A stretch of 64,000 nucleotides of DNA from Tilletia caries (lineage: Eukaryota > Basidiomycota > Exobasidiomycetes > Tilletiales > Tilletiaceae). The notes under the pieces were generated by a model. It saw nothing but the letters and a program-made list of their open reading frames with translations, ran no database searches and was not told the origin of the DNA. Below, piece after piece: positions 1-11,619 of this stretch. Made by a program: the position numbers and the translations under genes. Every line of letters starts with the position of its first letter. The stretch's first letter is position 1. Where the stretch lies: NCBI GenBank assembly GCA_032718865.1, contig JALUTQ010000036.1, positions 89,518 through 153,517 of the forward strand, written 5' to 3'.

Positions 1-66
1 TTCGCCGGTGCTGGCGTTGTCGGAGGGCTCCGGGGCCCATTGGTCCATGTCCGCTCCGAACGCCAT
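1..66 (-). CDS. 5' end of an unidentified gene leaving the window
   Basis: Read on the minus strand, an ATG at 66 opens 22 codons that run off the left edge. The peptide begins MAFGADMDQWAPEPSD and is acidic. The ATG is preceded by CTTACAG, so this could also be the start of an internal exon rather than the initiator. No domain is visible and no function can be given. Confidence 0.35.
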   Translation of the reverse strand, partial: MAFGADMDQWAPEPSDNASTGE

Positions 67-883
67 TTCTGTAAGATGCTGGAAGGAGGATATGGGGATA
101 AGGACGTGAGTTTGGAAAGGTGGGGGAGGAGAAGGGTTCAGGTTGAAGGGGAGAAAAGGTCAGAGAAAGGTAGCTGAAGGGAGAGGAATCATCAGGGCCA
201 TGGGGCCGACCCTTTTTGTGACATCCCGCATCCCCTCCCCCGCGCAGAACGCTGCGGGCACGTTCTAGACGACATGAACTGTGCTACCGCCTCTTTCAAG
301 CGGACGAGCTGCGCATATGAGAATTTCAAGGTGCGCGGTTTTGCAGACCTCATCTCACTTTCAGGGCGACTTTTGCGAAGGCTTCCAAATTCCAAGGCCC
401 AGGGCCCAGAGCCAGACTGGCAGGGCGTGAACTGATGAAGTGGGGGAAGACGGAAGACGGAAGGCGTTGGGGAGGGCCGTGCTTGACACATGCGATTGCG
501 TTTGGTTGTGGTACAAAAGAGAGAGAGAGGGGGTCGGGAATCAGCACCTCATGTTTGCACGTGCACAACGATTAGGCTGACCAAGTGACCATGAGATGAA
601 AAGTTGATACCGTTGAGGCGCGAAACGGGCATCGGCGTGAGCCAAGGCACCGGTGAATGGTGCATGGTTTTTCCTTGCTCGTGACTCAACTGACCGATGA
701 GACGACCCGAAAGAGCACCGTGGCGCCAGCCTTGGCATCAGAGCCCCCGTGGTCCGTGGGGCAAAGTCCGAAGGAGGAGGGGATGGGGAAGCAGGGGAAA
801 GGGAGAGAGAGAAAGGAGTTCAGAAAGCTCTTGCCAGCATGTTCCACAGCGCGACCAATACCCCGTCTTTGAGTCGCGAGCCT
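67..883. other. intergenic region without a supported gene
   Basis: This stretch lies between the outgoing gene at the left edge and the 3' end of the SPF30-like gene. It holds GA-rich simple sequence near 520-530 and 775-815 and short frames with no domain. I see no gene or RNA here. The left part is probably promoter for the gene that starts at 66, because that gene reads away from it. Confidence 0.5.
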
Positions 884-1973
884 CTAGTTGCCCTCGTAGA
901 GGTGCTTGCTCCGGCCGACCGCCTGCGTCATGCCTCTCCCAGCACCGACCACGCCGACTGTGGGAGACAGAACAAAAAGCAACATCAGTAACATGGCGGA
1001 GCGAGCTGAGTAGTTCGAGGTTGAGTAACGTACCTTTGGCCAAGGGATCATCCGGAGTCTTGAACATGCTCTTCCCTCCCACACCAGCGATGGCACCGGA
1101 CTTCTTCTTCGCAAACTTCTGCCATGCTTGCTGCTTCGTTTGTGACTCCACCGCCTTGGTCGCGTGTCGCTCTTTGCTCTTCTCGACTCGTCGCTTCTTC
1201 CGCTCCTTCTCCGCGTTGGGATCAAAGGGTCGAGTCTTCGGCGTTCCATCTGGTTGCATCGGAGAGGGAAGTTCTGCTGCGTTGGAGGATGAGGAAGTGC
1301 CGTAGGAAGCCGCGCTTGGCTGTGCTGCTGATGTATGCTGGGCCGGCGCTGACTTGGTCGGCTTAATGTCGGAGGATGACAGAAGCTCGGTGGTGTTGTA
1401 CCCCTTGAAAACGACTGAGTACATGCGGTTATGTACTGATCCGCTGACTGAGGTGATACGGGCTGGGTACCATCGACCGTCGCCCTGTAGAAGGAGAACA
1501 TCCTGTAAGCAACGACTTGACGCAGTGAAACGTTGAAAGCTCTGATGCTCACTGAGTATTTGGCCGATACCTCCTCCCCTGCCGCGAACTGGCGCACAGG
1601 TCCGGTCTGCAGAGGATCGACTGCGACCTTGGTCGACGCAGAGTCTCCGTATCCATGCTCTTCCCTCCCAGCCTCGTCCTGACGCCCCTTTCCCTTAGCA
1701 CCGCGTCCGCCACCACCTGCCGATGCGGCATTGACAGCAGCTGCGGCCTCGGCCTCTTGCTGTTCCAAGAGTTCCCGTGTCATTCCGATGAGATTGTGAA
1801 GCTCGCCCTCCAAGGTGCGCAGCTCCTCGTTGTCTGGATCGGCCATGAGAGCCGTCTGGACTTGCTCGAGCTGGAGCTCGTATGTCTGTAGTCTGCGAAG
1901 ATCAAGTGCGAGGTCAGTTCCTTAGCGAACGATGCAGCTATTTGGACGGGGAAACGTACTCAGTGCTATCCAT
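884..1973 (-). CDS. SPF30: SPF30/SMNDC1-like Tudor-domain splicing factor
   Basis: Four exons read on the minus strand: 1960-1973, 1553-1892, 1034-1484 and 884-957, giving 292 residues. The first coding exon is only 14 nt (MDST plus two bases); it joins in frame to LQTYELQLEQVQTAL, matching the N-terminal helix of SPF30, and this is why I place the start at 1973 rather than the ATG at 1846. A Tudor domain (about residues 115-175) contains GDGRWYPARITSV and YSVVFKGYNTTELL. A basic region follows (KERKKRRVEKSKERH, QAWQKFAKKK), and the C-terminus MTQAVGRSKHLYEGN resembles the family's end. SPF30 proteins bind symmetric dimethylarginine on Sm proteins and assist tri-snRNP assembly in the nucleus. 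The gene is divergent from the TBC gene. Identification is by domain order and conserved tail; exon joins are inferred. Confidence 0.88.
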
Positions 1974-2079
1974 CCTGTACAGTCTGCGTCCGGGTGATGC
2001 TGAAGCCTTCGGGTTCTATGTAATGGCTTGCGATGTTGTGGAAGATGATGGTGGTCCGGTGGAAGAAAGAGAACAGACG
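1974..2079. promoter_or_regulatory. short divergent promoter between SPF30-like and TBC genes
   Basis: Only about 106 bp separate the two predicted start codons, so the genes probably share a bidirectional promoter. No TATA box is evident. The open frame of the TBC gene extends further left across the SPF30 first exons, so its true start could lie upstream. I prefer the ATG at 2080, which begins the Ser-rich N-terminus. Confidence 0.45.
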
Positions 2080-5000
2080 ATGAGGAGGATGTCATCCAGC
2101 TCGAGCTCGAGGACCACAACTTACTACTCTGCGCATACAGCCAGCGCATCCTCCGTACAGCGCCGTTCTGCACCCCGCGCACCCGCTCTAGGCCTGCGCA
2201 AGGACAAGCAGCGCACGCGGCCGGGCGCTTCCACGTCGTCGACCATGTCCAGCCCGCTCTTCGATCCGCTGCAGGGCGACACAGACACGCCGACTCCCTC
2301 TCGCTTCCTCGGCGCACGAGCGGGGGGTTTAATACAGGGCGAGGCCGGCGCCAGTACGCCTGTGTTTGGCGGAGCAGCGGCGCGCAGCTCCGTGTACGGC
2401 AGCGTCTCGTCTTTCGCCACGGACGCAAGCTCAAGCAGGACGAGTGTGGGAGGGTCATCACGTCGCGCATCGGCTCAGGCCCAAGGGCGACGCGAAGACG
2501 AAGCGACTGAAGAAGGAGGCGTGCAGGATGATCTCTTCGGGCAGAAGCGCATCTCGCGCGTCTTCGGTGCCCAGGATCGGAACCCGCTCTTCGGAGACGA
2601 GGAGGGAGCCGGAGGGAAGAGTCCTGCGCACAGCACGGGCGGGGCAGACCTCGACCTCGCCGCAGGAAGGAAGTCGCGCTACTTCGGACTGCTGAATGAC
2701 GACCCAGAATCCAGCAGGACGCCCAGCAGACTCGGCCGCAGCCTCTCGCAGACGACGCAGAGCTCCAGGGCGCAGACGCCGTTGCCGGATCGAGCGGAGG
2801 ATCACGACGGGGCGGAGCCATCTCTGAACCTGCTCGCGACACTGCATCGTATGCAAGATGCCGACATCGAGCGGTACATGCGCATCTTTACAGGCCCTGC
2901 GCGCTCTTCATCGTCCGGCTTGAATGCTGCTGCCCTCACTTCCCGCTCAGGGTCAGGAGCGTACAGCGCAAGGGGGGCCGATGCGGAAGAGGCTCCTTCA
3001 ATAAGCTCCGTCAGCATTTTCGAAATACCAGAGGTATCGACTCCGTCCGAAGATCACTCGTTGCATGCGCCTCCGTCCTCTTCTGCTCGGCAGGCGTCTC
3101 CTCGGCCTCCGTTATCAACAGCCTCTTCTTTCCATTCTGGCGAGACCCAGCATGAAGGCTCCACCAACCACACCATACCTTTGCCCTCCGCCTCCTTCGC
3201 ATTTGTACGATTTCTGTCCTCGGCCCTTTCTACGGCCATGCAGACGGCGAGCGAAGCGAGCGCCGACTACGAAGCTTTGACCGAAGAGCACGAGCGAATC
3301 TTGGATAACAAGCGGCGGGAATGGGAGGCTCGCGAAGCAGCCATGCGCGCCCTCTGCTCCCAGCACGGCATCAAGAATGGCGAGATTGACCGGGCGCTCA
3401 TGCGGGCGAGTCCGCTCCAACAGGAGCTCGAAGGACGCAAACGGCTCAGCATCAGCGTCAGCCCTGCCAATCTTGCCGGCTTGCTCAGTCCTCAAGCGGC
3501 CCTCACGAGCGCTGCGCCAACACCAGTCAAGACACCTACTAAGCCGCAGGAGCGCTTCGCGGACCCAGAGGCAGATGTACTCACGACAGGTGGGCTCTCA
3601 GCGCTACACGAGTCATTACAAGAGGCGATGCTCGACGACCTAGAAATTGCGCCGTCTGCAGTCACGCCAGCCAGCTTGGCCACCATTGACTCGATAGCAG
3701 AGATCGACCCATCTGAGGAATCTGACTCCCCTGCCATGTCCGTAAATAGGCATCGACGAAACAGCAGCAAAAGCACAACCGTAACTTCGCGAACAAGGGA
3801 CACTTCGCCTGGCGCAGCCTCAGCTCGTAGCGCGCGCTCACAAAGACCGCTCTCAATCTCTAGCAACCCTACATCGGAGGGGACGACAGCGAGCAAGCCC
3901 AGTGCACCACCAAGCTCTGCAAAGACGACTGGCGCCGCAGTTTCCGCGGCTGCCACCTTTAGCCGTGCTTTCTGGCGCACCAAAAAGTCACCTGCAGGCT
4001 CGTCAGCGTCATCACTGAATGTCAAGGCAGCAGATCCACCTGCGCAACCGAATGTGACCAGATTACCGTCCATATTCAATTTCAGCTCTTCCGCAACCGC
4101 CTCGGCGCAGCAGAGTCCTGCAGGACAGCCTCAAACGCTCAAAGACCCGGCTGACAAGCCTGCAGGGAGCGATCGACCGGGACCGAAGACGGTCGAGCTG
4201 GACTTCATGCTCCCTTCCGACGCTAAGCCGCCTACGTTTGCGTCTCTGACAAGACGAGAGTCCAACGAACGACTGGCGCTGCCGAAGTCCCAAAGGGAAC
4301 GACGACGTGGACAGCGTTCCCGGGATACCACTCGCGAAGGTTCGGATGAGAGTTCTGGCGATGAGTTTGAGGTGTACGGAGGCAAAGGATCTCTTGTCCC
4401 GCCACGACCCGTCTTCAGCGATATCGGCAGCGATATTCTCACGCCCCAGCTGCTGACGGATCGGTATGGGTTCGTGTACGATGCCACCCCTGCGGATATC
4501 AAACTGCTCCGAGAGGCTCGCAAGGCGTCTTCGTCGGCTCCGGCGTGTCTGACGGGCATCCGAGTCGGCATGCGGGCGCGTGGGATGGATGACAGTGATG
4601 AGGAGGGGATAGAGACCGATCAAGAGACGAGTGCGAGTGCAGAACCCGATAGTGCGGAAGAGAGCCAGCACTTCTCTGAGGATGAGGAGTCTGAAGTGTC
4701 CGACGACGATGCTTACCTGGGCAAAGGTGACACTACCATGATGGCAGGAGGAGCGTCGACGATCAACATCAAGACGGCGGTAGCGCCGGCTATGCTCACA
4801 CTCGACCTTCCGCCCTCCCTCGACTTCACAAGCCTCGACCCGTTCACCCATCCTGACCACTCGACGCCCAGCAAGTCTGCCAGTGCACCTGGGCTGACAC
4901 CAGTCTCCGAGGCCAAGCCTGTGATTGAGGCCTCCGTCATCTTGGCCGAGTCTCAGGATTCAGGCCGACTCGGTCCCACGAGTCCGTCTCAGGAATTCGA

Positions 5001-6613
5001 GTTCAAGAGGAGCGGAGGGACGTCTGTCGCGCAGCGTCTAGAGGAAGAAGAGGAGACTCACCCGGGCCCGATTCAGGCGACTAGAAGGGGCAGTGCGCCC
5101 CGAGCGCCACCGACGGGTTCTCAAACGGTCCGGAAGCTCCTCTCCCAACTACAGTCCATGCACGACCAACAGCAAGCCCAGCAGCAGAGCGAATGGGGTT
5201 CCTTCCTGAAGCGAAGGAAAGAACGACAACTAGCCGCCGTAGTAGCCTCTGCTCAACTCGCCAGCAAGTCCTCGAATCGGATCTCACGCGTGTTCGGCAC
5301 GCCCACCCCGCCCCTTGCGTCCAGCCCTGCGCCTGCGACGGACGTAGACGAGGAAGAGCTGATTTTGGGGCTCGTGGGCATCCAACGTCTGGGCGAGACC
5401 AAGGCGGGCAAAGAAGATTGGGCCGAGCTGCAGCGGTTGTGTAGACAGGGCATCCCGCTTTGCTACCGTGGTGCGATTTGGAAGGAGTGCAGTGGGGCTG
5501 CGGAGATGGCTGAGCCGGGTCGGTACGAGGAGCTCCTTGGCGAGCACGAAGGCGAGACGAACGAATGTCTGACACAGATCGATCTTGATGTGCACCGGAC
5601 TGTGAGTGGTAGATCGACGGACTTTGATTCTGCCTTGGGTTGTTCGACTGACGAGAGACTTTGGGTCATCGCACTGCTTTCAGATGCCGACCAACATCTT
5701 CTTTGGCGGGAACGGACCCGGAGTACCCAAGCTCCGACGGGTGCTCGTTGCTTTCTCATGGTTCGACCCCGTATGCGGCTACTGCCAAGGCATGAACAAC
5801 CTCGCCGCAACACTGCTCCTCACCCTGCCCAACGAGGAAGACGCCTTCTGGACGCTGGCGTGCATCATCGGCAAGATCTTGCCGGCGGAGTATTATACGA
5901 GTCACCTGCTCGTGTCGCAGGCGGATCAGCGGGTGCTGGTGGAACTGGTGGATGAGCAGCTCCCGAAGCTGGCGGAGCACATGCGTGAGATTGGGGTTGA
6001 TCTGCCGGCGGTGACGTTTGCTTGGTTCTTATCGCTGTACACCGACTGTTTGCCAGTGGAGGTGAGTGATGATCCTAAGTTTCTCTTTCGACAGAAAGGC
6101 CTCAGTGAGCTGACATGTCTTCACGCTTCTCCCCGGTCTTCACCACAGACTCTCTTCCGCGTCTGGGACATCATCTTCATCGACGGCATGGTGGTGCTCT
6201 TCCGCATCGCTATGGCGATCTTATCCCTCAGCGAAAAGGACCTGTTATCGACGAGTGGGCCCGCGGCATTCTACGGACACATGCACAGTCTGACGTCCCG
6301 AATGTTCTCTGTGGATCGCTTGATGAAGGTAAGCCACTGTCTTGCTTCCCTGTATAGCTCCGGCTGGGAATTCATTCACTGACTATACATCCGGATGTCT
6401 TGCCTCACCTGTTACTGCAGCTGGCGTGCGAGGACTTTGCTCAGACGATCAAGTATCCCAACATCCTGACTCGACGGGAGAAGCATGTCAAAGGTCAGTG
6501 GATAGAAGAGCCAGCGAACCCGGGCGTCTTAGAATTTGAGCACAAAGCTGACCTATAAAAACGAATCTCTCTTCACAGATTTGCGATCTGAGCTCGGTCT
6601 GGAGGACTCATAA
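2080..6613 (+). CDS. large TBC-domain Rab GTPase-activating protein
   Basis: Five exons (2080-5601, 5684-6061, 6149-6328, 6421-6493, 6579-6613) give about 1395 residues. The first 1100 residues are low-complexity, Ser/Ala/Pro-rich and acidic in places, with the recurring short motif RISRVFG. The TBC domain occupies roughly residues 1110-1340. Both catalytic fingers are present: the arginine finger in IDLDVHRT, split from the following MPTNIFF by the first intron, and the glutamine finger in GYCQGMN. LFRVWDIIFIDG and FAQTIKYPNIL are other conserved blocks. TBC proteins stimulate GTP hydrolysis by Rab GTPases in membrane traffic; the Rab target cannot be read from the sequence. All donors and acceptors are consensus. 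The start is the main uncertainty, with ATGs at 2080 and 2089. Confidence 0.9.
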
Positions 6614-6881
6614 GCGTCGAGCAATGCCCTACCGCTTTTCCGTATCTCGCTGTCTACCTCGGCGCACGCTTCTTGCGAGCATCATCCACTCTTGCATCTT
6701 ATCGTTGCGGCAACTCCTCCCCGCAGGGACCTTTGCCCCCCAACGTCTATTTTCCCCCTGCACCCTTCCTGCTGATTTGTCTGACGGTCATCCGAATCTG
6801 TATTTCTTCTCGAACGCAACAATGAAGGGTTGGGATTGAAACGTAGCAGAGTCGGTGTTGATGATCCTGTAGTGAATATCT

Positions 6882-8055
6882 TCAACTCCAGAGGCGGCCA
6901 AGATCCGCCCCTGACCGCTGCATGACTTCTGCGCCGTTTGGACAGCTCTCCAAGGCGCCCCGTTGCCCCACTGCCATGCTAGCCGCATACGCGGCAAATC
7001 GCAGGATTTGCTCGATGTCTGGTGTAGTTGCCGGCAGATTTGCGTCGCCGCCGTACATGAGCAGGCCAGCGACGAGGTAGCCGAGGAAGATCTGGATTGG
7101 GGGGAGACGCAAGGCTGTCAGTATTTCGTCTGTGGATCAGCGTGGGCCGTTGGATGAGAGATGGGAAGAGCCGTAAGGTCTTCCTTCCAGGGATACGAAC
7201 ATCACCTGCTCCTGTGGTGTCGATAACTTGTTCAGGCTTGAATGCCGCCTGGTCGATCGTCTCTCTTTGTGGCCCGTCCCCTTGCCTTACGTAGGCCGAT
7301 ACGCCTCGGTCACCCCTTGTGACGATGATCCAGCGGATACGTTCAATCTTAGGACATCGGACAAGCTTCTCCTCCATGGACGGGGCGTGGACGTCGTTGG
7401 CTCCGAAGAGGGAGACCAACGCCCCCGCCTCGCCCTCATTCACGACAAGCACGTCGACGAGGTCCCATTCGAACTCGCGCGCTTCGGCCTCAGTCGGCAA
7501 CGGTGAAGGATTGAAGATGGTCGTGATCGAGCGTGTCTCTGCCGCTTTGAGGAAGGCTCGAGTCGTTTCCAGAGGGATCTCATTCTGCAAAACGAGATGT
7601 GTCGGCCCAACGGAAGCATGAGGACGTCCCCACGATCGCGTATTCAGAATCCGATCCGCATCGTCGAGCGTCCTGGTCCCATTCGCTCCTTGGAGAAGGA
7701 CGATGCTGTTCTCCCCGTCGTCGCCGACCTGGATGAAGGCCCGGCCCGTGGGGACGTCCTCCAAGATCGAAACACCGGACACGTCGACATTGCATTTGGC
7801 TAGCGTCTCCACCGGCCACGATGCGTCCTTGCCGACCGCACCGACCAGTTGGACACTGGCTTCTTCTTCGTGCCCGTGAAGCGCGAGTCCGATGGCGGCG
7901 GCGACGTTGGCTCCCTTCCCACCCGCTCGGGCTTGGTATCCTTTCGAAGCGATCGTCTGGCCTGGACGCACGATCGCGGACACGGCGAAAGTCTCGTCGA
8001 TGTTGATTGAGCTTCGGACGAGGGCGTGCCGGTGTTGGCGATCCTGGGAGCTCAT
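6882..8055 (-). CDS. RBK1: ribokinase (PfkB family)
   Basis: Two exons (7201-8055 and 6882-7091) give 354 residues. The protein phosphorylates D-ribose to ribose 5-phosphate in the cytosol. Visible signatures are SSINIDE near the N-terminus, PfkB signature 1 (ARAGGKGANVAAAIGLA), NPSPLP, VVNEGEAG, and signature 2 with the catalytic aspartate (DTTGAGD) at the exon boundary. Exon 2 continues IFLGYLVAGLLMYGG and FAAYAASMAVGQRGA, as in other ribokinases. The intron joins after GAGD with a weak donor, GTTCGT; using the adjacent GTGATG donor would break the conserved frame. I chose the ATG at 8055. An earlier in-frame GTG exists at 8073 but is unlikely as a eukaryotic start. The length is close to the family norm. 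Confidence 0.9.
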
Positions 8056-8741
8056 CTCTGCCTTCAACGGCACAGCAAATGCTTGCCCTGCCGTTTGTCT
8101 GTGTTTGCCTGAAAGAAGGGGAAGATGGACTTGGTAACGACGTTGGCTTGCCTTGAGCTGCCAGGATATTAAGGACCGAGATCTGGAGGAGGGAGGGATA
8201 GGTCAAAGCCGATGTAAGTATCGACTTGAGAGTGGGAAGAGAAGACGGATGAGCTGGGAGACCAGATGAAGGAGAGAAGTGTGAGCAGGAAAGAGGTGAG
8301 TGCGTTATGACAGGGGATCAAATGGCCATGGTAGTTGCTTTGATGCACGGGGGCAAGGATCATGCAGTGCCCTGACCAGCATGTTCCTCTTTCACAGGCC
8401 ATTCCAAAGAGCGCAGGACGTTCGCTCAAGGTATGTATGTACAAGGCTGGGCAAGAACCGAAGATGACGAGGAGAATGAAAGGGTTGCCATTGTTTTGCC
8501 ATGATTTCGCTGTACAGGTATGGGTGGGGGCAATTACTCTAACTTCGACCGCTGTATGAACAGGAGGAGGTACGCCGGGTCGGGTGGGGTTGAGCCGTAG
8601 ACAGGGGCCCTATTCAAGCCCTCCCTCTGGCCCGAGACCCTCTATCGAGCGTTGAAGAAGCGCAATAGAAGGACCATCAAACCCTTTGACGCCACCTTTG
8701 TCCCTCCTCCGCTTGCCAAGAGAGAAATCTCCAACGCGAAA

Positions 8742-11248
8742 TCACGCAAACCCGAAGCCTTCCGACGCCTCGTTCATGCAGATAAGGAGCTGCGACCGCA
8801 GCTTTTCGTACGACTCGTACTGCGGTAGGTCGAGCTGGTTGAAGCTGCGAGTTTTTCGAAAATACAGAACCAGAGTTAGCATGTTCCCCCCTCGTGTGGC
8901 ATCCATCAGCTTTGGGGGGGGGTTTCTCAACCACATAAACAAAACTCACCAAGTATGTGCCGCCGGCAATCGATCTGCGCCATACGCTTTATGTATGTTG
9001 AACTTCTGAATCCCCTGCGTCCCCTGCAAATGCCCAAACCCTTCCAGCGGCACTTTGCTCGTCCCCGTGATGAACTGCAACAGCTTCGCCTTCTCCGTCT
9101 GGTCAAAGCTCCGCACCGCGCGCCAGAACCACTGAATCACCGGGTCCGAGGAGTTGTACCCATGCAGCTCGGTGTTGTTCTTCCAGCTGTCGACGTCGAT
9201 GTCCGGTAGACCGGAGATGAGGAGCTCGAGCTCTTGCTCGGTGAAGATTCGGATGAGCTCGGGGGGGATGATCTCGTGGAAACCGGTGAGGAACGAGTCG
9301 ATCTGGAGTGTGAGGCGGTGAGGTGTCAATCACACGCAGAATAAGGACATGTGGGGAAATAGGAAGACTCACTTGTGATCGGATGGTGTGAGTGAGACGC
9401 TGCTCAGTGACGAGACGAATGTACTCGACCTTGGTCTCCTCGGTGACCGGAATCGTGGCGCCATCCGGCTTGAGCTCAATGACCCTCGTCTGCCCAAAGT
9501 CCTCGGCGTCCATCGTGAAGTTCAAATCAAGCACATCCGTAATGTCGTTCTCCAAGATCCACTCCAAAGACTTGTAGTACTCCGGATCGACAGCCTCCAT
9601 GTCCCGATAGTCGACCGGCTTCCCGAGAATGTGCTTGTAGAAACTGCGGGTGAAGTACGCGTCCAGCAGTCGACCGTCGTAGATGGCTTTGCCGATGACG
9701 CGTCCGACAAACTTGAAGTAGAGGAGATGGTTGCTGTCGACCGAGGACAGCCGGTTGGGTTGGTACGTGGTCCGATCGGCGGCGCAGGGAGTGAAGAGGG
9801 CGTAGTCCGGGTTGAACATGGCGCGCGCGAGGACGGAAAACCATTCACGCGTCACACCACCAGCGTCGATGCCCTCCTCACCCAAAAAGCGTACATTCAA
9901 ACGGCCATGCTTGATCTCGGGCCCCGTATAGCGCGAGAAGGCTTTTTGTGAATCACCAAAGACCTCTGTTCTACGTACGTTGAGATTGAGCGGGGTGTAG
10001 TGATCGCGTCGGTTCTTGTGCAACTGCTGGGTAAAGTAATTCTTCTTGTTGTCAAAGTCGAGCACCTTGGGGTTGTGGACGAGCAGGGCGAAGGAGCCTG
10101 ACATGAGGGAAGGGTTCTGTCGGACCATTATGTTGAGGATCTTGCGATGGCGCTCGGTGAAGGCGAAGAAGTGGTCTTCCATCTGCTCGCGGGGAGAGCG
10201 TCCGTGGGCGGTCGACGCGATGGATGCGATGGACGCAACCGACGCGAACGACGATGTCATGGGGTCGTGCCCCTCGCTCGCCGGTGTGACAGGTGGAAGG
10301 GAAGAGGAGCGGGTAAGGGACCGAGACTCGACAGCAGCTGCAGTGTCTGGTGCGATGACATGCTTGGACACGACCATCAGGGACTGGTAGGGAGATGAGA
10401 AGAAAGACAAGGCTGAGTGAGCATATATGCGCGTCGCGACAGAGCGAACGGGCGAATCCAAGACGAGAAAGCGTGGGGCTCACCTCGATCAAAGGAAGGA
10501 GAACTTGCGCGGCGCTGGGACTGTCCTTTAATCTTGTCAGGGCCTGGCTGAGACGAGTCCAGAGCGGCCGGAAATCGAACTCCTCATACATCTTCTTCAA
10601 CTTCTCCTCGTTCTCCTTCTTCTCCTTCTTCGCAGCAGCCTCCGCCTCCCTGCTCTTCCCCGTCGCACTCGTACTCGGCTCATGCAGCGCATTTCTCGCA
10701 CTCGACGATGCTCCACCTAGCCCTCCTGCAGCCCGTGCCAGGGCAGCTCCCGAACGGCCCTCGATGAGGCCCTGGAAGAGGTTCGCGATGGCGCCCGGTC
10801 CTGATGTGGGATTCATGAAGATGTCGGCGCTCCTGCTGCCTGCGTGCATTGGCAACGCAGCTCTGGACATGAGGAGGTCCTCGAGCGAAGACCCACTGCC
10901 TGCTCCGCCGCCGCCGCCGCCGCCGCGGCCTGTACCGGTTGCTCCGATGCCTTCTGGTGGCGCGAACGAGGCGAAGAAGCCTGCGCCTGGACCTCCTGCT
11001 GCATTGAGGAGTGTTTGCAGCCCTGGACCTGCTCCTAATCTGGGATGTTGTCGACTGGCACCGCTGCTGCTGCTGCTTGCCCCTGCTCCCCCCGCTCCCG
11101 CTCCCGCCCCTGCTCCGCCTGCGCCTGCCCCTGCCCCGGTGCTGCGACTTGTTGATCCGCTTGAGTTGCTGCCGCTACCGCCTGCGTTGGACGGCGCGCT
11201 CCCGGCTGCGCTTCTGTTTGGGTCTGACGACGATCCTTGCGATGGCAT
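8742..11248 (-). CDS. HECT-type E3 ubiquitin ligase, short Tom1/HUWE1-like
   Basis: Four exons (10484-11248, 9373-10383, 8950-9302, 8742-8844) give 743 residues. The N-terminal 230 residues are Gly/Ala/Ser-rich low complexity. Around residue 330 comes the Tom1/HUWE1-type block [19 protein letters not shown], then a complete HECT domain: [42 protein letters not shown] and the C-lobe ending EASEGFGFA. The catalytic cysteine lies in HTCFNQLDL and is created by the last splice junction. HECT ligases take ubiquitin from an E2 onto this cysteine and then onto substrate. Tom1/HUWE1 proteins are usually over 3000 residues, but a divergent gene starts 371 bp upstream of this ATG, so the long armadillo region appears to be absent or encoded elsewhere. 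Substrates are unknown. Confidence 0.88.
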
Positions 11249-11619
11249 GGTTTGCTTGAAATCTGCAGTTGGTCGTCGAGCGTCGGGCCCACAGCGCCAG
11301 TTGCAGAAGGTGAGCGAGAGCCAGTCACGTGACTTTATCGCGTCCGCGTGGGCTCGTAAACACGGGGAACTTTACCGAGTTCACCACCGTAGCGCACCAC
11401 CACTTGCACGTCGCACTTTCCTGAATTCGAAGATAGAGGAAGACGGTCATGTTCCTTGTCCCTGCTGTGCTTCAACCATTGCCATTATTTTCCCTTTGAG
11501 TTGCTCCTGCTCACGCTTCTCTACCATCTGGTCTGCTCCCAGCTTATCCGCCTTTTCTACCCACTCCCAAGTCGATATATATCCTAAAAGGCCCCCTCAC
11601 TTCGAAACAGGGATCAACG
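11249..11619. promoter_or_regulatory. divergent promoter with a GTCACGTGAC palindrome
   Basis: This region separates the start codons of the HECT ligase (minus) and the SDR (plus). A perfect 10-bp palindrome GTCACGTGAC lies at 11324-11333. Its CACGTG core is the recognition sequence of fungal bHLH factors such as Cbf1. The same core recurs elsewhere in the window, for example at 14611 and near 56672. Regulation by such a factor is inference. Confidence 0.45.

Noticed and set aside
738..1424. Open frame of 228 codons on the minus strand read straight through
   Set aside because: It contains exon 3 of the SPF30-like gene but continues through an intron; the spliced model explains the conserved parts better.
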